DNA of 48,664 nt from an uncultured Dermabacteraceae bacterium (GTDB taxonomy: Bacteria > Actinomycetota > Actinomycetes > Actinomycetales > Dermabacteraceae). Positions 1 to 8,037 of the stretch are shown here, in pieces. The notes under the pieces were generated by a model. It was not told the DNA's origin. It did not search any database and saw only the letters and a list, made by a program, of their open reading frames with translations. Each line of letters begins with the position of its first letter. The first letter of the stretch is position 1. Position numbers and translations under genes: made by a program. The DNA lies in contig CAMILZ010000019.1 in assembly GCA_946223075.1 (NCBI GenBank), positions 1 through 48,664 of the forward strand. The letters run 5' to 3'.

Positions 1-911
1 GCGGCATTCCGTGCGCTGCGGCTCCCGCCACGCGCGCAGCCGCGACGAGTTGCGCAAAATCGAGCGCTTCACCGAGCTCTCGGCCCGCGGCAACGGCGGT
101 CACAAGCGCCGCCACGAGCGTGTCCCCCGCTCCCGTCGCGTTGGCGCGCTCCACGGTAAAGCCTGGCCGCTCAAGGACCTTGCCGCGCCCCGAGTCGATC
201 GCGACGAGCCCTTCGCGCCCGCGCGACACGACCACGAGCTCGACTCTTTCGGCGAGCACGCGCGCCGCCTCGAGCGCCGAATCCGTGCGCGTGTAGCGCG
301 TCGCCTCTTCATCATTCGGGCAAAAGGCGTAGCAGTGCTCGAGGTGGCGAAGGATCGCCGGATCCCACGCGCCCGAGTCGTCGTGGCCAACGTCGGCCCA
401 AATCCGCGTGCCGCGCGCCCGCTCTCCCGCAAGCAGTGGCATGTCCTCGCGCTCGAGGGACACGGTGAGGTGGCGAGCCTGCTCGGCGAGCACCTGCTCG
501 GTCGTGGCGAGCGGAGCGCTCGGGAGACCACCCGTGTAGAACATGCGGTCGCCCTCGTGCGGGATCGCCGCGGTGCACGGAACGTCCCAGCCTTCACGGG
601 TCACGCTTGCGCCAAGACCTACGCCCTCCGCTTCGAGCATGGGCCGCACGAGCTTCGTGATCGCGCCCTCGCCGAACTCGGTCGCGAGCGTCACCCCCAT
701 GCCGAGCGCCGCGGCGGCACGTGCAACGTTGGCCGCGCCCCCGACCGCGAGCGCAACCGATTCCGTGTGGCACTCTTCGCCCAGTTCCGGGAGCTGCTGA
801 AACGGCGTAAAGAGCACGTCGAGAAACACGGGTCCCACGCACGCGAGATCGTGCACCAAGCCGCTGGAAGGGGCCACATCGCTGCAGGTTAGGCCTTGAT
901 TCAGGTTCATC
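1..911 (-). CDS. PfkB-family carbohydrate kinase (3' end cut by window edge)
   Basis: The minus frame is open from an ATG at 911 to the left edge, about 303 residues, so only the last residues should be missing. It shows the PfkB/ribokinase fold signatures: GGAANVARAAAALG at about residues 57-70 (substrate side) and NATGAGD at about 257-263, where GAGD forms the anion hole and holds the catalytic Asp. Such enzymes phosphorylate sugars or nucleosides with ATP in the cytoplasm. The substrate cannot be read from sequence. It is divergent from a GH4 glycosidase with 92 bp between the starts, so a shared sugar pathway is plausible but inferred. No convincing Shine-Dalgarno precedes the ATG; a GTG one codon upstream at 914 is an alternative. 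Confidence 0.85.
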
Positions 912-1003
912 ACGTAGAAAAGGCTATGGCGCGCGATGGCGCCCGTCAAAGGCGCAGGACTTCGCCTCGCGCCCTCACCCAATTTTTTATAGGAGGCCGT
1001 CTC

Positions 1004-2392
1004 ATGAAACTCACGCTGCTCGGTGGAGGAGGCTTCCGCGTCCCGCTCATGGTTCGCACGCTCCTCAAGGACAGCTCCGACCAGCGGGTGCGCTCCCTCA
1101 CGCTGTGGGACCAGAACAGCGAGCGCCTCCACACGATGGAGCGCATTGTGCGGGCGATGACCGAGTCCGTTCCCCACGCCCCCAGCGTGCGCGTGGCGAC
1201 CGATCTTCGCGACGCGGTGCGCGGCGCCGATTTCGTGTTCAGCGCAATCCGCGTGGGTGGTACCGACGGCCGCGCCGAGGACGAACGCATCGCGCATGCG
1301 TGCGGCGTGCTCGGGCAGGAAACGACCGGCTTCGGCGGGCTCAGCTACGCGCTTCGAGGCATCCCCGTGGCACGCACAATCGCCGAGGCCATTCGCGACG
1401 AAGCCCCGAACGCTTATCTCATTAACTTCACGAACCCCGCGGGCATCATCACGGAAGTCTCGAGCGAGATTCTCGGCGACCGCGTGATCGGCATTTGCGA
1501 TTCCCCCGTGGGCCTTGCACGGCACGCCCTCACGGCGCTCGAGGATGCTGGCGACGTGGAGAGCGGTACGAGCGCGCGGATCTTCGAAACCGGCGGTCCC
1601 GTGCACATCGACTACCTGGGCCTTAACCACCTTGGCTGGGTTCACCGCATCCTGGTCAACGGTCGCGATGTTCTCCCCATCGTGCTCGAGAGCACCGAGC
1701 TCATCGAATCGTTCGAAGAGGGCAAGCTTTTCGGCGCCGAATGGGTCCAGCACATCGGTGCCCTGCCGAACGAATATCTGCATTACTACTATTACGCGCG
1801 TGAGGCGAGGCTCGCCGATGACCGTGCGGAATCCACCCGCGGGATCTTCCTTGCGAGCCAGCAGGCCGAGTTCTACCGCGAGGCGGCGACCCTCGACGGG
1901 CACGCGGCATTCGAGGCGTGGAACCGCACGCGCGAGGAGCGCGAGGAAACGTACATGGCGACCAACCGCGAAGCGGCGGGCGGCATCGAACGAGAGGCCG
2001 CGGACATCGAGTCGGGCGGCTACGACCGCGTGGCGCTCGCCGTCATGAAGGCCCTCGCCTTCGACGAAGCCACCGAGCTCATCGTCAACACGCCGAACAG
2101 GGGTCGCATCCCGTCGCTCCCGGATGACGCCGTGGTCGAAGCGCCTTGCCGCATCGACGCGAACGGTGCAACTCCGCTCGAGGTCACACCACTCATGGGC
2201 CACGAACTCGCGCTCGTCACCGAGGTCAAGAACGCCGAGCGCACCGTGATTGCGGCCGCCCGTGAAGGCAGCGCCGCGCTCGCGGTCGAGGCCTTCTTCG
2301 CGCATCCTCTCGTGGACGGCGTGGGGGTCGCGCGTGAGCTCTTCGCGAAAGCCAAGAAAAGCTTCGCCGAGGACCTCGCCTACCTCCGCTGA
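1004..2392 (+). CDS. GH4 family NAD-dependent glycosidase, probably 6-phospho-beta-glucosidase
   Basis: This 462-residue protein has the glycoside hydrolase family 4 pattern: an N-terminal Rossmann loop GGGGF (residues 7-11), NFTNP (141-145), the metal-ligand Cys in GICDSPVG (Cys165) and the ligand His in GLNHLGW (His209). GH4 enzymes cleave glycosides by a redox-assisted elimination using NAD+ and usually Mn2+. The GICDSP form resembles 6-phospho-beta-glucosidases more than MelA or 6-phospho-alpha enzymes, but the aglycone is unknown. The start at 1004 is chosen because AGGAGG at 991-996 lies 7 nt upstream and the fold begins at MKLTLLGGGG; an upstream TTG would add 36 residues without homology. 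No PTS genes are in view. The 3' end overlaps the convergent copD-ctaG gene by 13 bp. Confidence 0.88.
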   Translation: MKLTLLGGGGFRVPLMVRTLLKDSSDQRVRSLTLWDQNSERLHTMERIVRAMTESVPHAPSVRVATDLRDAVRGADFVFSAIRVGGTDGRAEDERIAHACGVLGQETTGFGGLSYALRGIPVARTIAEAIRDEAPNAYLINFTNPAGIITEVSSEILGDRVIGICDSPVGLARHALTALEDAGDVESGTSARIFETGGPVHIDYLGLNHLGWVHRILVNGRDVLPIVLESTELIESFEEGKLFGAEWVQHIGALPNEYLHYYYYAREARLADDRAESTRGIFLASQQAEFYREAATLDGHAAFEAWNRTREEREETYMATNREAAGGIEREAADIESGGYDRVALAVMKALAFDEATELIVNTPNRGRIPSLPDDAVVEAPCRIDANGATPLEVTPLMGHELALVTEVKNAERTVIAAAREGSAALAVEAFFAHPLVDGVGVARELFAKAKKSFAEDLAYLR

Positions 2393-4503
2393 GCGGGATC
2401 TGGCCGATCGCCTGCCTGCGCCCCTTCGCTCTGCTGGAGGGAGCGCAGGTAGGCGTTGTAGTTTTCGAGATCCGCACCGCCATCGCGCTCGGCCTTGCGG
2501 TCGTAGTTGCGCGCGGCGCGCTCCTCGCTGCGGGACCACTGTATTCCCGCGATGAGCGCGTAGAACGCGGTGGGGACCTCGCTTATGCCCCACATGATTG
2601 ACCCGCCTGCGAATTGCTGGCGCTCGAGTTCCGCGCGCGGGAAGAGGTCGAGCAGCGTGTACCACTCGCCGCCGATGAGCCACGTCGCGCTCACGACCGC
2701 GATCCCGAAGAAGGCGTGGAACGTGAGTGTCACGAGGAGCGTGACGAGTTTGAGCACGGGGCTGATCGGTTTTTGGGCGGGGTCAATGCCGATGATGACC
2801 CACGCGAACAGGTAGCCCGCGAGCAAGAAGTGCACGGTCATGAAAAGATGGCCAACGTGCTCAAACATCGCCCACGTGAACAGGGGCGTGAAGTAGAACA
2901 GTACGAGCGAGCCCGCAAAAAGGAAGCCCGCGATCGGGGGGCTCGACACGACGGCCGCGTAGCGCGTATGGAGGATCGCGAGGATCCATTCGCGCATGCC
3001 TCGTGAGCCGTCCGTACGGGGCTTGGCGGCGCGGCTGAGCATCGTCACGGGAGCGCCGAGCACGAGGAGCGGCGGGACAATCACCATGAGTGCCATGTGC
3101 TGGGTCATGTGGGCGTCGAATCGCACTCGCCCAAACGCCGCGGCTCCCCCGCTCATGACCCAAAAAAGGGCGAGGCAGCCGGCGAGCCAGAACAGCGTAC
3201 GGGAAAGAGGCCAGCGGTCACCGCGGGCGCGCAGACGATGCAGCCCTATGAGGTAGAGCACCGCAAAGAGGGCGGCGACGCCCGTGAACATCCAGTCCAT
3301 TTGCCACACGGTGATGAGGCTCAGGAGCGTGTATTCGCCGCGCGGTGGTTCGTAGCCCACGAGCGAGAGCACACGGTAGGACTCGAGCGGAACGTACTGG
3401 GGCACGGGAGGCTGGGATCGCCCGAGCGCGCTTGACGCACCGATGATGATCGCGGCGGTGAGCGCTTCGAGGCGGGCCAGTCGAGCAAAAGCCTGGCGGG
3501 TCGCGCGCTCGAGGTCGCCGGTCAGCGCGGTGCGGTGTGCGTGGGTGCGTGTGTGTCCGACGGCTGCCTGCGAACCGTTGCCGCGACTACGGGCAGCGTG
3601 GAGCTCCGCGAGGGGGTCGAGAACGCGCCGTCTTTGCGCGTAGCCGAACGCGGCGATCGCGACCGTGAGCACGGCTTTGAGAAGAATCAGCCAGCCGTAG
3701 CGGGTCGTCACGAATTGCGCGGGGGCTTCGAGGCGAATGGCGGCGTTGATGATGCCCGAGTAGGCGAGCGCAAGGATCGCGAAGAATGCCCAAGGTGAGT
3801 AGCGCTCAAGCCATATTTTCAGGGTTGCTGTATCGGTGCGGTGTGCCTCGACGAGGAACACGAGGAGCGGGCCGAGCCACGTAAGAACACCGAGGAGATG
3901 GGCGATCATCGCGTTTACGGCGTTGAGGTGGTCGGTCGAGTTTCCCGCGTGGCCGAGGAAACCGAGGGCGACGACGCTGAGGGCGAGCAAGGCGGTGAGC
4001 CAGCCCGCTCCGCGAAGATGCCTCGTGAGCGCGCCAATTCCCGCGGCAAGGAGCGCGAACACGAGTGCCCACACCGTAGCGCGGCCGAGGTCTGTTTTCC
4101 ACACGAAGTAGCCGAGCTGCACAGGCGAAAACGAGGCGCGCGCATTCGCGTACGTGAGGTACGTGGCGAATGCGAGCAGGAGAGCGTAGGCGAGAGTAAA
4201 ACCGACGGCGAGCTGCCTTTGGCGATTCTGCTCGTCGGTCAGTGGTGGGCTTCTATGCCCGCGCGTGCGCCCACCCCCAGGTTGGAAAAGACTCAGCGTG
4301 AGCGCGTAGCCGAAAGCGAGGGAAAGGGCGAGATATTCGCCAACCTTCACGGTAACGATGAGGTTATTTGTGAGAGCCCCGAAACTGCCCGAAAGAGAGC
4401 TACTGCCCTCCCCCGTCACGACAAGTCCAAGCACCCCAGCGAGTCCGCCGGCAATCACCACGAGGGCGCTGAGCGGGAGGAGCGCACGCGAAAGACTCTT
4501 CAC
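2380..4503 (-). CDS. CopD-CtaG fusion: copper transport and cytochrome c oxidase assembly membrane protein
   Basis: This 707-residue polytopic membrane protein joins two domains. Roughly residues 1-330 match CopD (copper resistance, membrane transport of copper) and about 390-640 match the CtaG/Caa3 assembly family, with Met/His-rich segments such as AHMTQHMALM that could bind copper. A His-containing linker (VGHTRTHAHRT) sits between them near residue 320. Such fusions are common in actinobacteria and are thought to supply copper to the aa3/caa3 oxidase. Translation starts at GTG; its GTGA overlaps the stop of the upstream methyltransferase gene, implying coupling. The 3' end overlaps the GH4 gene tail to tail by 13 bp. 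The fusion call is secure; copper delivery is inferred from family. Confidence 0.85.
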   Translation of the reverse strand: MKSLSRALLPLSALVVIAGGLAGVLGLVVTGEGSSSLSGSFGALTNNLIVTVKVGEYLALSLAFGYALTLSLFQPGGGRTRGHRSPPLTDEQNRQRQLAVGFTLAYALLLAFATYLTYANARASFSPVQLGYFVWKTDLGRATVWALVFALLAAGIGALTRHLRGAGWLTALLALSVVALGFLGHAGNSTDHLNAVNAMIAHLLGVLTWLGPLLVFLVEAHRTDTATLKIWLERYSPWAFFAILALAYSGIINAAIRLEAPAQFVTTRYGWLILLKAVLTVAIAAFGYAQRRRVLDPLAELHAARSRGNGSQAAVGHTRTHAHRTALTGDLERATRQAFARLARLEALTAAIIIGASSALGRSQPPVPQYVPLESYRVLSLVGYEPPRGEYTLLSLITVWQMDWMFTGVAALFAVLYLIGLHRLRARGDRWPLSRTLFWLAGCLALFWVMSGGAAAFGRVRFDAHMTQHMALMVIVPPLLVLGAPVTMLSRAAKPRTDGSRGMREWILAILHTRYAAVVSSPPIAGFLFAGSLVLFYFTPLFTWAMFEHVGHLFMTVHFLLAGYLFAWVIIGIDPAQKPISPVLKLVTLLVTLTFHAFFGIAVVSATWLIGGEWYTLLDLFPRAELERQQFAGGSIMWGISEVPTAFYALIAGIQWSRSEERAARNYDRKAERDGGADLENYNAYLRSLQQSEGAQAGDRPDPAQRR

Positions 4504-5375
4504 CTGGCACCCGCCCGTGTGCGCGCCGATTCAAAGAGGCACAGGGTTGCCGCGGTCGCGAGGTTCAAAGATTCGGCACTTCCAAAGATCGGGATGGCGA
4601 CGCGGGCATCGGCGGCCTCGAGAGTTGCGGCGTCGAGTCCGTGCGCTTCGTTGCCCATGAGCCACGCGAGGCGCGTTGGTGGTACCCATTCGAAGAGGTT
4701 TTCGCTGCCGCGAGGGCTAGTCGCAGCCGTCGCGATACCGCGCGCGCGAAGTTCGCCGAGGAATTCTTCCATGGGCACTTTGCGGGCGAACGGCACCTGG
4801 AAAAGGCTTCCCGCACTCGCGCGCACGACCTTGGGCGCAAGCGGGTCAGCCGAGCCTTCGGAGAAGAACACGGCGTGGGCTCCGGAAGCGTCGGACGTGC
4901 GCAGAACGAGCCCGGCGTTCCCCGGGTCCTGAAGGCGCTCGCAGACGACGATCGTGCAGGACCCCTCCCCCAAGTCGTCGAGTAGATCGCGCCAGTCACG
5001 CTCGAGGCTTCGAGCGACGGCGATGACGCCCTGAGGATGTGCGACGCTCTGGTGCCCCTGCTCGCGTACCATCGCCTCGATCACCTCGGGCGTGGCACGG
5101 CGCGGGTGGACGCTCACACGCTCGGCGAGGTGCGCGAGTTCGGGGTGCGCGGCCCGCGCCTTATCGGTGAGGTAGAGCTCCTCGAGGATTCCAGAGGAGT
5201 GTTCGGAATGCGCGCGAACCTCCCGTTCGAGAAGGGCACGCACCGCTTGCGGGCCCTCCACGCGAAAGCGGCCCTCGCGTTGACGCACTGAGCGCCCGGA
5301 AAGGGCGGCGATCTTCGCGACTCGCGCACTGCGCGGCGTCAGAATCGCACCCTCCGGGCGCTCAGAGTGAGTCAT
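4500..5375 (-). CDS. TrmH/SpoU-family RNA 2'-O-methyltransferase
   Basis: The 291-residue protein carries the three SPOUT motifs: motif 1 (LQDPGNAGLVLRTSDASG) that begins the knotted domain, motif 2 (LMGNEAHGL), and motif 3 (SLNLATAATLCLFE) near the C-terminus. The first 110 or so residues form an SpoU substrate-binding domain. These enzymes use S-adenosylmethionine to methylate a ribose 2'-OH in rRNA or tRNA. Genes of this type directly follow rplT in many actinobacteria, as here (8 bp gap), and the target is probably 23S rRNA. The exact nucleotide cannot be stated. The ATG at 5375 has a weak ribosome binding site, so expression may depend on translation of rplT. Confidence 0.88.
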   Translation of the reverse strand: MTHSERPEGAILTPRSARVAKIAALSGRSVRQREGRFRVEGPQAVRALLEREVRAHSEHSSGILEELYLTDKARAAHPELAHLAERVSVHPRRATPEVIEAMVREQGHQSVAHPQGVIAVARSLERDWRDLLDDLGEGSCTIVVCERLQDPGNAGLVLRTSDASGAHAVFFSEGSADPLAPKVVRASAGSLFQVPFARKVPMEEFLGELRARGIATAATSPRGSENLFEWVPPTRLAWLMGNEAHGLDAATLEAADARVAIPIFGSAESLNLATAATLCLFESARTRAGAR

Positions 5376-5383
5376 GGGGCAGA

Positions 5384-5764
5384 TCAGGCTGCCGGGGCGT
5401 TGACGTCCTTCGGGAGGGCGTTCTTCGCGATGTCCACGAGCTGGGCGAAAGCAGCCGAATCGTTGACGGCGAGTTCGGCGAGCATACGGCGATCGACCTC
5501 AACACCGGCGAGGCCGAGGCCCTGGATGAAGCGGTTGTAGGTCATGCCGTTAGCGCGAGCTGCGGCGTTGATGCGCTGGATCCAGAGGCGACGGAAGTCG
5601 CTCTTACGAACCTTGCGGTCGCGGTAGCTGTAGGTACCCGAGTGGAGCACCTGCTCCTTCGCCTTGCGGTAAAGGCGCGAGCGCTGGCCGCCGTAACCGG
5701 AGGCCTGATCGAGGATCTCCCTGCGCTTCTTCTTGGCGTTGACCGCCCTCTTCACGCGTGCCAC
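5384..5764 (-). CDS. rplT: 50S ribosomal protein bL20
   Basis: The 126-residue product begins MARVKRAVNAKKKRREIL and has the typical bL20 core with YRDRKVRKSDFRRLWIQRINAAAR. It binds 23S rRNA early in large subunit assembly. The start is GTG at 5764, preceded by a clear AAGGAG about 7 nt upstream, and gives the normal bL20 N-terminus. It is the third gene of the infC-rpmI-rplT operon, 49 bp after rpmI. In other bacteria L20 represses this operon by binding its mRNA; no L20 site is identifiable here by eye. Length is near the usual 117-127 residues. Confidence 0.98.
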   Translation of the reverse strand: MARVKRAVNAKKKRREILDQASGYGGQRSRLYRKAKEQVLHSGTYSYRDRKVRKSDFRRLWIQRINAAARANGMTYNRFIQGLGLAGVEVDRRMLAELAVNDSAAFAQLVDIAKNALPKDVNAPAA

Positions 5765-5813
5765 GTGATTCTCCTTTGGTCGAAATGAAAAGTCTTAAGT
5801 GGATGCTGAAAAA

Positions 5814-6008
5814 TCAGCGGCCAAGCATGCGCTTGAGGTTCTTGACGTCGCTCTTGGCAACGTCGGCGACGCCGGCGAGGCGGCGCTGGTGGCGCGAGGT
5901 CTTGGCCTCGGCCTTGTGGTACGCGTTTGCGCGCTGGCGCTGCAGCTTGCCGGAGCCGGTGATGCGGATGCGCTTCTTAGCACCGGAGTGCGTCTTGTTC
6001 TTCGGCAT
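5814..6008 (-). CDS. rpmI: 50S ribosomal protein bL35
   Basis: A 64-residue basic protein, MPKNKTHSGAKKRIRITGSGK at the start and LKRMLGR at the end, matches bL35 over its whole length. It is a component of the large ribosomal subunit. The ATG at 6008 has an AAGGAG-type ribosome binding site upstream. It lies between infC (30 bp upstream) and rplT, the conserved order in nearly all bacteria. Confidence 0.98.
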   Translation of the reverse strand: MPKNKTHSGAKKRIRITGSGKLQRQRANAYHKAEAKTSRHQRRLAGVADVAKSDVKNLKRMLGR

Positions 6009-6038
6009 AGTGCCTGTTCTCCTTTTGGTTCACGCGCC

Positions 6039-6626
6039 TTACTTGGCGCTGGCTTCCTTCGCTGCGGCCTTTTCCGCGTCGCTCTTGCGCTTGCGGGCTT
6101 CGGCACGAGCCTGGGACTTCTTCTTGTGCGGGCCGAGCACCATGACCATCGTGCGGCCATCGACGCGCGGGTGGGATTCAACGAAGCCGGATTCGGCGAC
6201 GTCTTCAGCCATACGCTGCATGAGCTTCATGCCCATCTCGGGGCGCGACTGCTCGCGGCCGCGGAATCGAATCATGACCTTGACCTTGTCACCACCGTTG
6301 AGGAACTTCTCGACGTTGCGCTTCTTGGTCTCGTAATCGTGCGTGTCAATCTTGAGGCCCATGCGGATTTCCTTCTGCTGGGCATTGACCTGGTTCTTGC
6401 GCGCCTCGCGAGCCTTGAGCTTCGCTTCGTACTTGAACTTTCCGTAGTCCATGAGGCGTGCGACCGGCGGCTTCGCACCCGGAGCAACCTCGACGAGGTC
6501 GAGATCGGCTTCGTTTGCGAGACGCAACGCGTCTTCGATACGGACTTCCCCGACCTGTTCGCCGTTGGGCCCCACAAGAAGGACCTTGGGCGAGCGGATC
6601 TGCCCGTTGATTCGCTGTTCGCTGAT
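6039..6626 (-). CDS. infC: Translation initiation factor IF-3, with an apparent ATC start codon
   Basis: IF-3 binds the 30S subunit, checks start codon-anticodon pairing and blocks premature 50S joining. The N-domain runs from ISEQRINGQIR through VGPNGEQVGEV, a lysine-rich linker follows (KFKYEAKLKAREARKNQ), and the C-domain ends with VMVLGPHKK and a charged tail; 195 residues in total. No ATG or GTG precedes the conserved SEQRING segment: an in-frame TGA lies four codons upstream of the ATC at 6626, and GGAG sits 5 nt before it. The first GTG (6575) would delete 17 conserved residues. An ATC/ATT start is known for infC in other bacteria, where IF-3 represses its own mRNA by rejecting such codons. 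Autoregulation here is inferred from that precedent. Confidence 0.93.
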   Translation of the reverse strand: MSEQRINGQIRSPKVLLVGPNGEQVGEVRIEDALRLANEADLDLVEVAPGAKPPVARLMDYGKFKYEAKLKAREARKNQVNAQQKEIRMGLKIDTHDYETKKRNVEKFLNGGDKVKVMIRFRGREQSRPEMGMKLMQRMAEDVAESGFVESHPRVDGRTMVMVLGPHKKKSQARAEARKRKSDAEKAAAKEASAK

Positions 6627-6662
6627 GACTGCTCCTCACACAATAGAAATGCCTGGAACAAC

Positions 6663-6689
6663 AAAAAGGCCCCCGTGCATGCGGAGGCC
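6663..6689 (-). terminator. Intrinsic terminator-like hairpin in the infC leader (candidate attenuator)
   Basis: On the minus strand a 7-bp stem GGCCTCC / GGGGGCC (one G-U pair) with an 8-nt loop is followed at once by TTTTTGTTG. It lies only about 37 nt before the infC start codon and points toward infC, so it would stop transcription before the operon unless antiterminated. It cannot belong to an upstream minus-strand gene, because the neighbour upstream is divergent. Confidence 0.65.
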
Positions 6690-6691
6690 CA

Positions 6692-6713
6692 ACTCACGCG
6701 AGGGTGCGTGAGT
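6692..6713 (-). promoter_or_regulatory. Perfect 8-bp hairpin preceding the attenuator
   Basis: ACTCACGC and GCGTGAGT form a perfect 8-bp stem around a 6-nt loop, ending two bases before the terminator hairpin. Its place suggests part of a leader regulatory structure. I see no obvious alternative pairing that would make it a classical anti-terminator. Confidence 0.5.
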
Positions 6714-6934
6714 CTCGTACTGACCCGGCAGCCTCGGCCGCTCGGGTGGGAGTGGGCTCCACTTGTAAGGGAACGCGAATGTTCCAAGCGACAACTTTAG
6801 CAGGGTGACGACCTCGCGGGAAGGGGACGCCACCACCTTGTGGCAGGCCTTACAGGTCCGACGGCAGCAGCGCCTTCGCAGCCCCACTCACACGCGCACC
6901 GTTGCCACGCGACACCATTTAAGAAACTTCCCCT

Positions 6935-6963
6935 TTGCATAATCGAGTCGATATCTGTAAGGA
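6935..6963 (+). promoter_or_regulatory. Candidate promoter of the siderophore uptake operon
   Basis: TTGCAT (6935-6940) and TAAGGA (6958-6963) are separated by 17 bp, a reasonable match to -35/-10 elements. Transcription would start near 6970, giving about 50 nt of leader. The iron box begins at the end of the -10, so repressor binding would occlude RNA polymerase. Confidence 0.5.
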
Positions 6964-6981
6964 TAGGTCAGCCTTACCTCA
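6963..6981 (+). promoter_or_regulatory. DtxR/IdeR-type iron box
   Basis: The 19-mer ATAGGTCAGCCTTACCTCA matches the DtxR/IdeR consensus TTAGGTTAGCCTAACCTAA at 15 of 19 positions, including the palindromic AGGT and ACCT cores. It overlaps the predicted -10 and start site of the ABC importer operon. Fe2+-loaded DtxR-family repressor would be expected to block transcription when iron is plentiful. Confidence 0.8.
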
Positions 6982-7020
6982 GTCGATGAGCGACCGAGGA
7001 CGACACAGAAAAGAGACTCC

Positions 7021-8022
7021 ATGACGTCCATGACGCGCCGACAGCTCGGCCTCTTCGCCCTTGCCGCGTGCTCCACGGGCGCCCTCGCCTCGTGCAGTGG
7101 CGCAACCAAAAAACAGGGCGGACACTCCGCGAGTCAAGCGGACGGCACTCGCACCGTCACTGACGCTCGCGGCAAAGTAGAAGTTCCCGCATCACCGAAA
7201 CGCATCGGCGCGACCGACAACCGGATCTTCCGCAGCCTCGAGGCATGGGGAATCGACCTCGTCGTTGCGCCGCGTCAGCTCATGCCGAAGGACATCTCCT
7301 ACAAGAACGACGAGAACATTCTCGATTCGGGATCACACCGCGAACCGGATCTCGAGCAGTTTGTCGCTGCCGATCCCGATCTCGTTCTCAACGGCCAGCG
7401 CTACGCGCAGTACTACGACGACATCAAGGCTCTCGTGCCGAACGCCGCTATCGTCGACACCGACATCGACATCGAGACCAAGCCGATCGACGAAGAGCTC
7501 AAGAGGCAGATCACTCTCCTCGGCGAAACCCTCGGCCACGAAAGCGAAGCGCAAAAGCTTGTCGAGACGTTCGAGAAAGCGATCGAGCGCGTCAAGGGAG
7601 CATATAATTCCGAGGACAAGGTCATGGGTCTCATTACCTCGGGCGGAACCATCAACTACGCTGCTCCCAAGACGGGCAGGGCTGTGGGCCCGCTGTTCCC
7701 CGTCCTGGGCCTCACTCCCGCGCTCGAGGTTGAAGGCACCGGTGACCACAAGGGTGACGATGTGTCGCTCGAAGCCATCGCCTCTGCGAATCCGGATTGG
7801 ATCATCGTGATGGATCGCGATGCGGCCGTTGCCGCCGACGAGGAAGGGTATAAGCCCGCCGCCGAACTCATCGAGAACGCTGAAGCCCTCGCGCACGTCA
7901 CGGCCATCACCGAAGGTCACGTCGTGTACATGCCCTCGAACTTCTACATCACCGAGGACATCCAGGCCTACACGGAATTCCTCGAGACCTTCGCGGACGC
8001 TCTCGAGTCGAAAAAGAACTGA
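7021..8022 (+). CDS. Siderophore ABC transporter substrate-binding lipoprotein
   Basis: This 333-residue protein starts with a twin-arginine-like signal (TRRQLGLF, residues 5-12) that ends in a lipobox LASC, with Cys25 as the lipidated residue. The mature part is a class III periplasmic-binding fold: TVTDARGKVEVPASPKRI opens it, and REPDLEQFVAADPDLVL marks the hinge region. Overall pattern, including GLITSGGTINYAAPKTGR, resembles the catecholate/petrobactin binders (YclQ/CeuE group). It would capture ferric siderophore outside the membrane for the two permeases and ATPase that follow. The iron box upstream supports iron-responsive expression. The ligand is inferred only to class level. The ribosome binding site is weak, and Met4 is an alternative start. 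Confidence 0.88.
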   Translation: MTSMTRRQLGLFALAACSTGALASCSGATKKQGGHSASQADGTRTVTDARGKVEVPASPKRIGATDNRIFRSLEAWGIDLVVAPRQLMPKDISYKNDENILDSGSHREPDLEQFVAADPDLVLNGQRYAQYYDDIKALVPNAAIVDTDIDIETKPIDEELKRQITLLGETLGHESEAQKLVETFEKAIERVKGAYNSEDKVMGLITSGGTINYAAPKTGRAVGPLFPVLGLTPALEVEGTGDHKGDDVSLEAIASANPDWIIVMDRDAAVAADEEGYKPAAELIENAEALAHVTAITEGHVVYMPSNFYITEDIQAYTEFLETFADALESKKN

Positions 8023-8037
8023 CGCACAAAGGACTGC

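Larger units (their letters stand above)
6627..6934 (-). promoter_or_regulatory. infC operon leader region
   Basis: The 394-bp gap between the divergent infC and siderophore genes contains no credible gene. The infC side holds at least 110 nt of likely transcribed leader with two successive hairpins next to the start codon, listed separately. Further upstream several GC-rich segments could pair, but I cannot define a structure or a convincing infC promoter by eye. Leaders controlling infC-rpmI-rplT by attenuation or L20 binding are known in Bacillus and E. coli; a similar role here is inferred from the terminator-like hairpin. Confidence 0.5.

Noticed and set aside
11..892. 293-codon plus-strand open frame at the left edge
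   Set aside because: Antisense to the PfkB kinase frame, Arg-rich and without recognisable domain; a typical high-GC shadow.
6636..6887. 83-codon minus-strand frame in the infC leader
   Set aside because: It runs through the attenuator hairpins, has no ribosome binding site and no homology; better explained as leader RNA.
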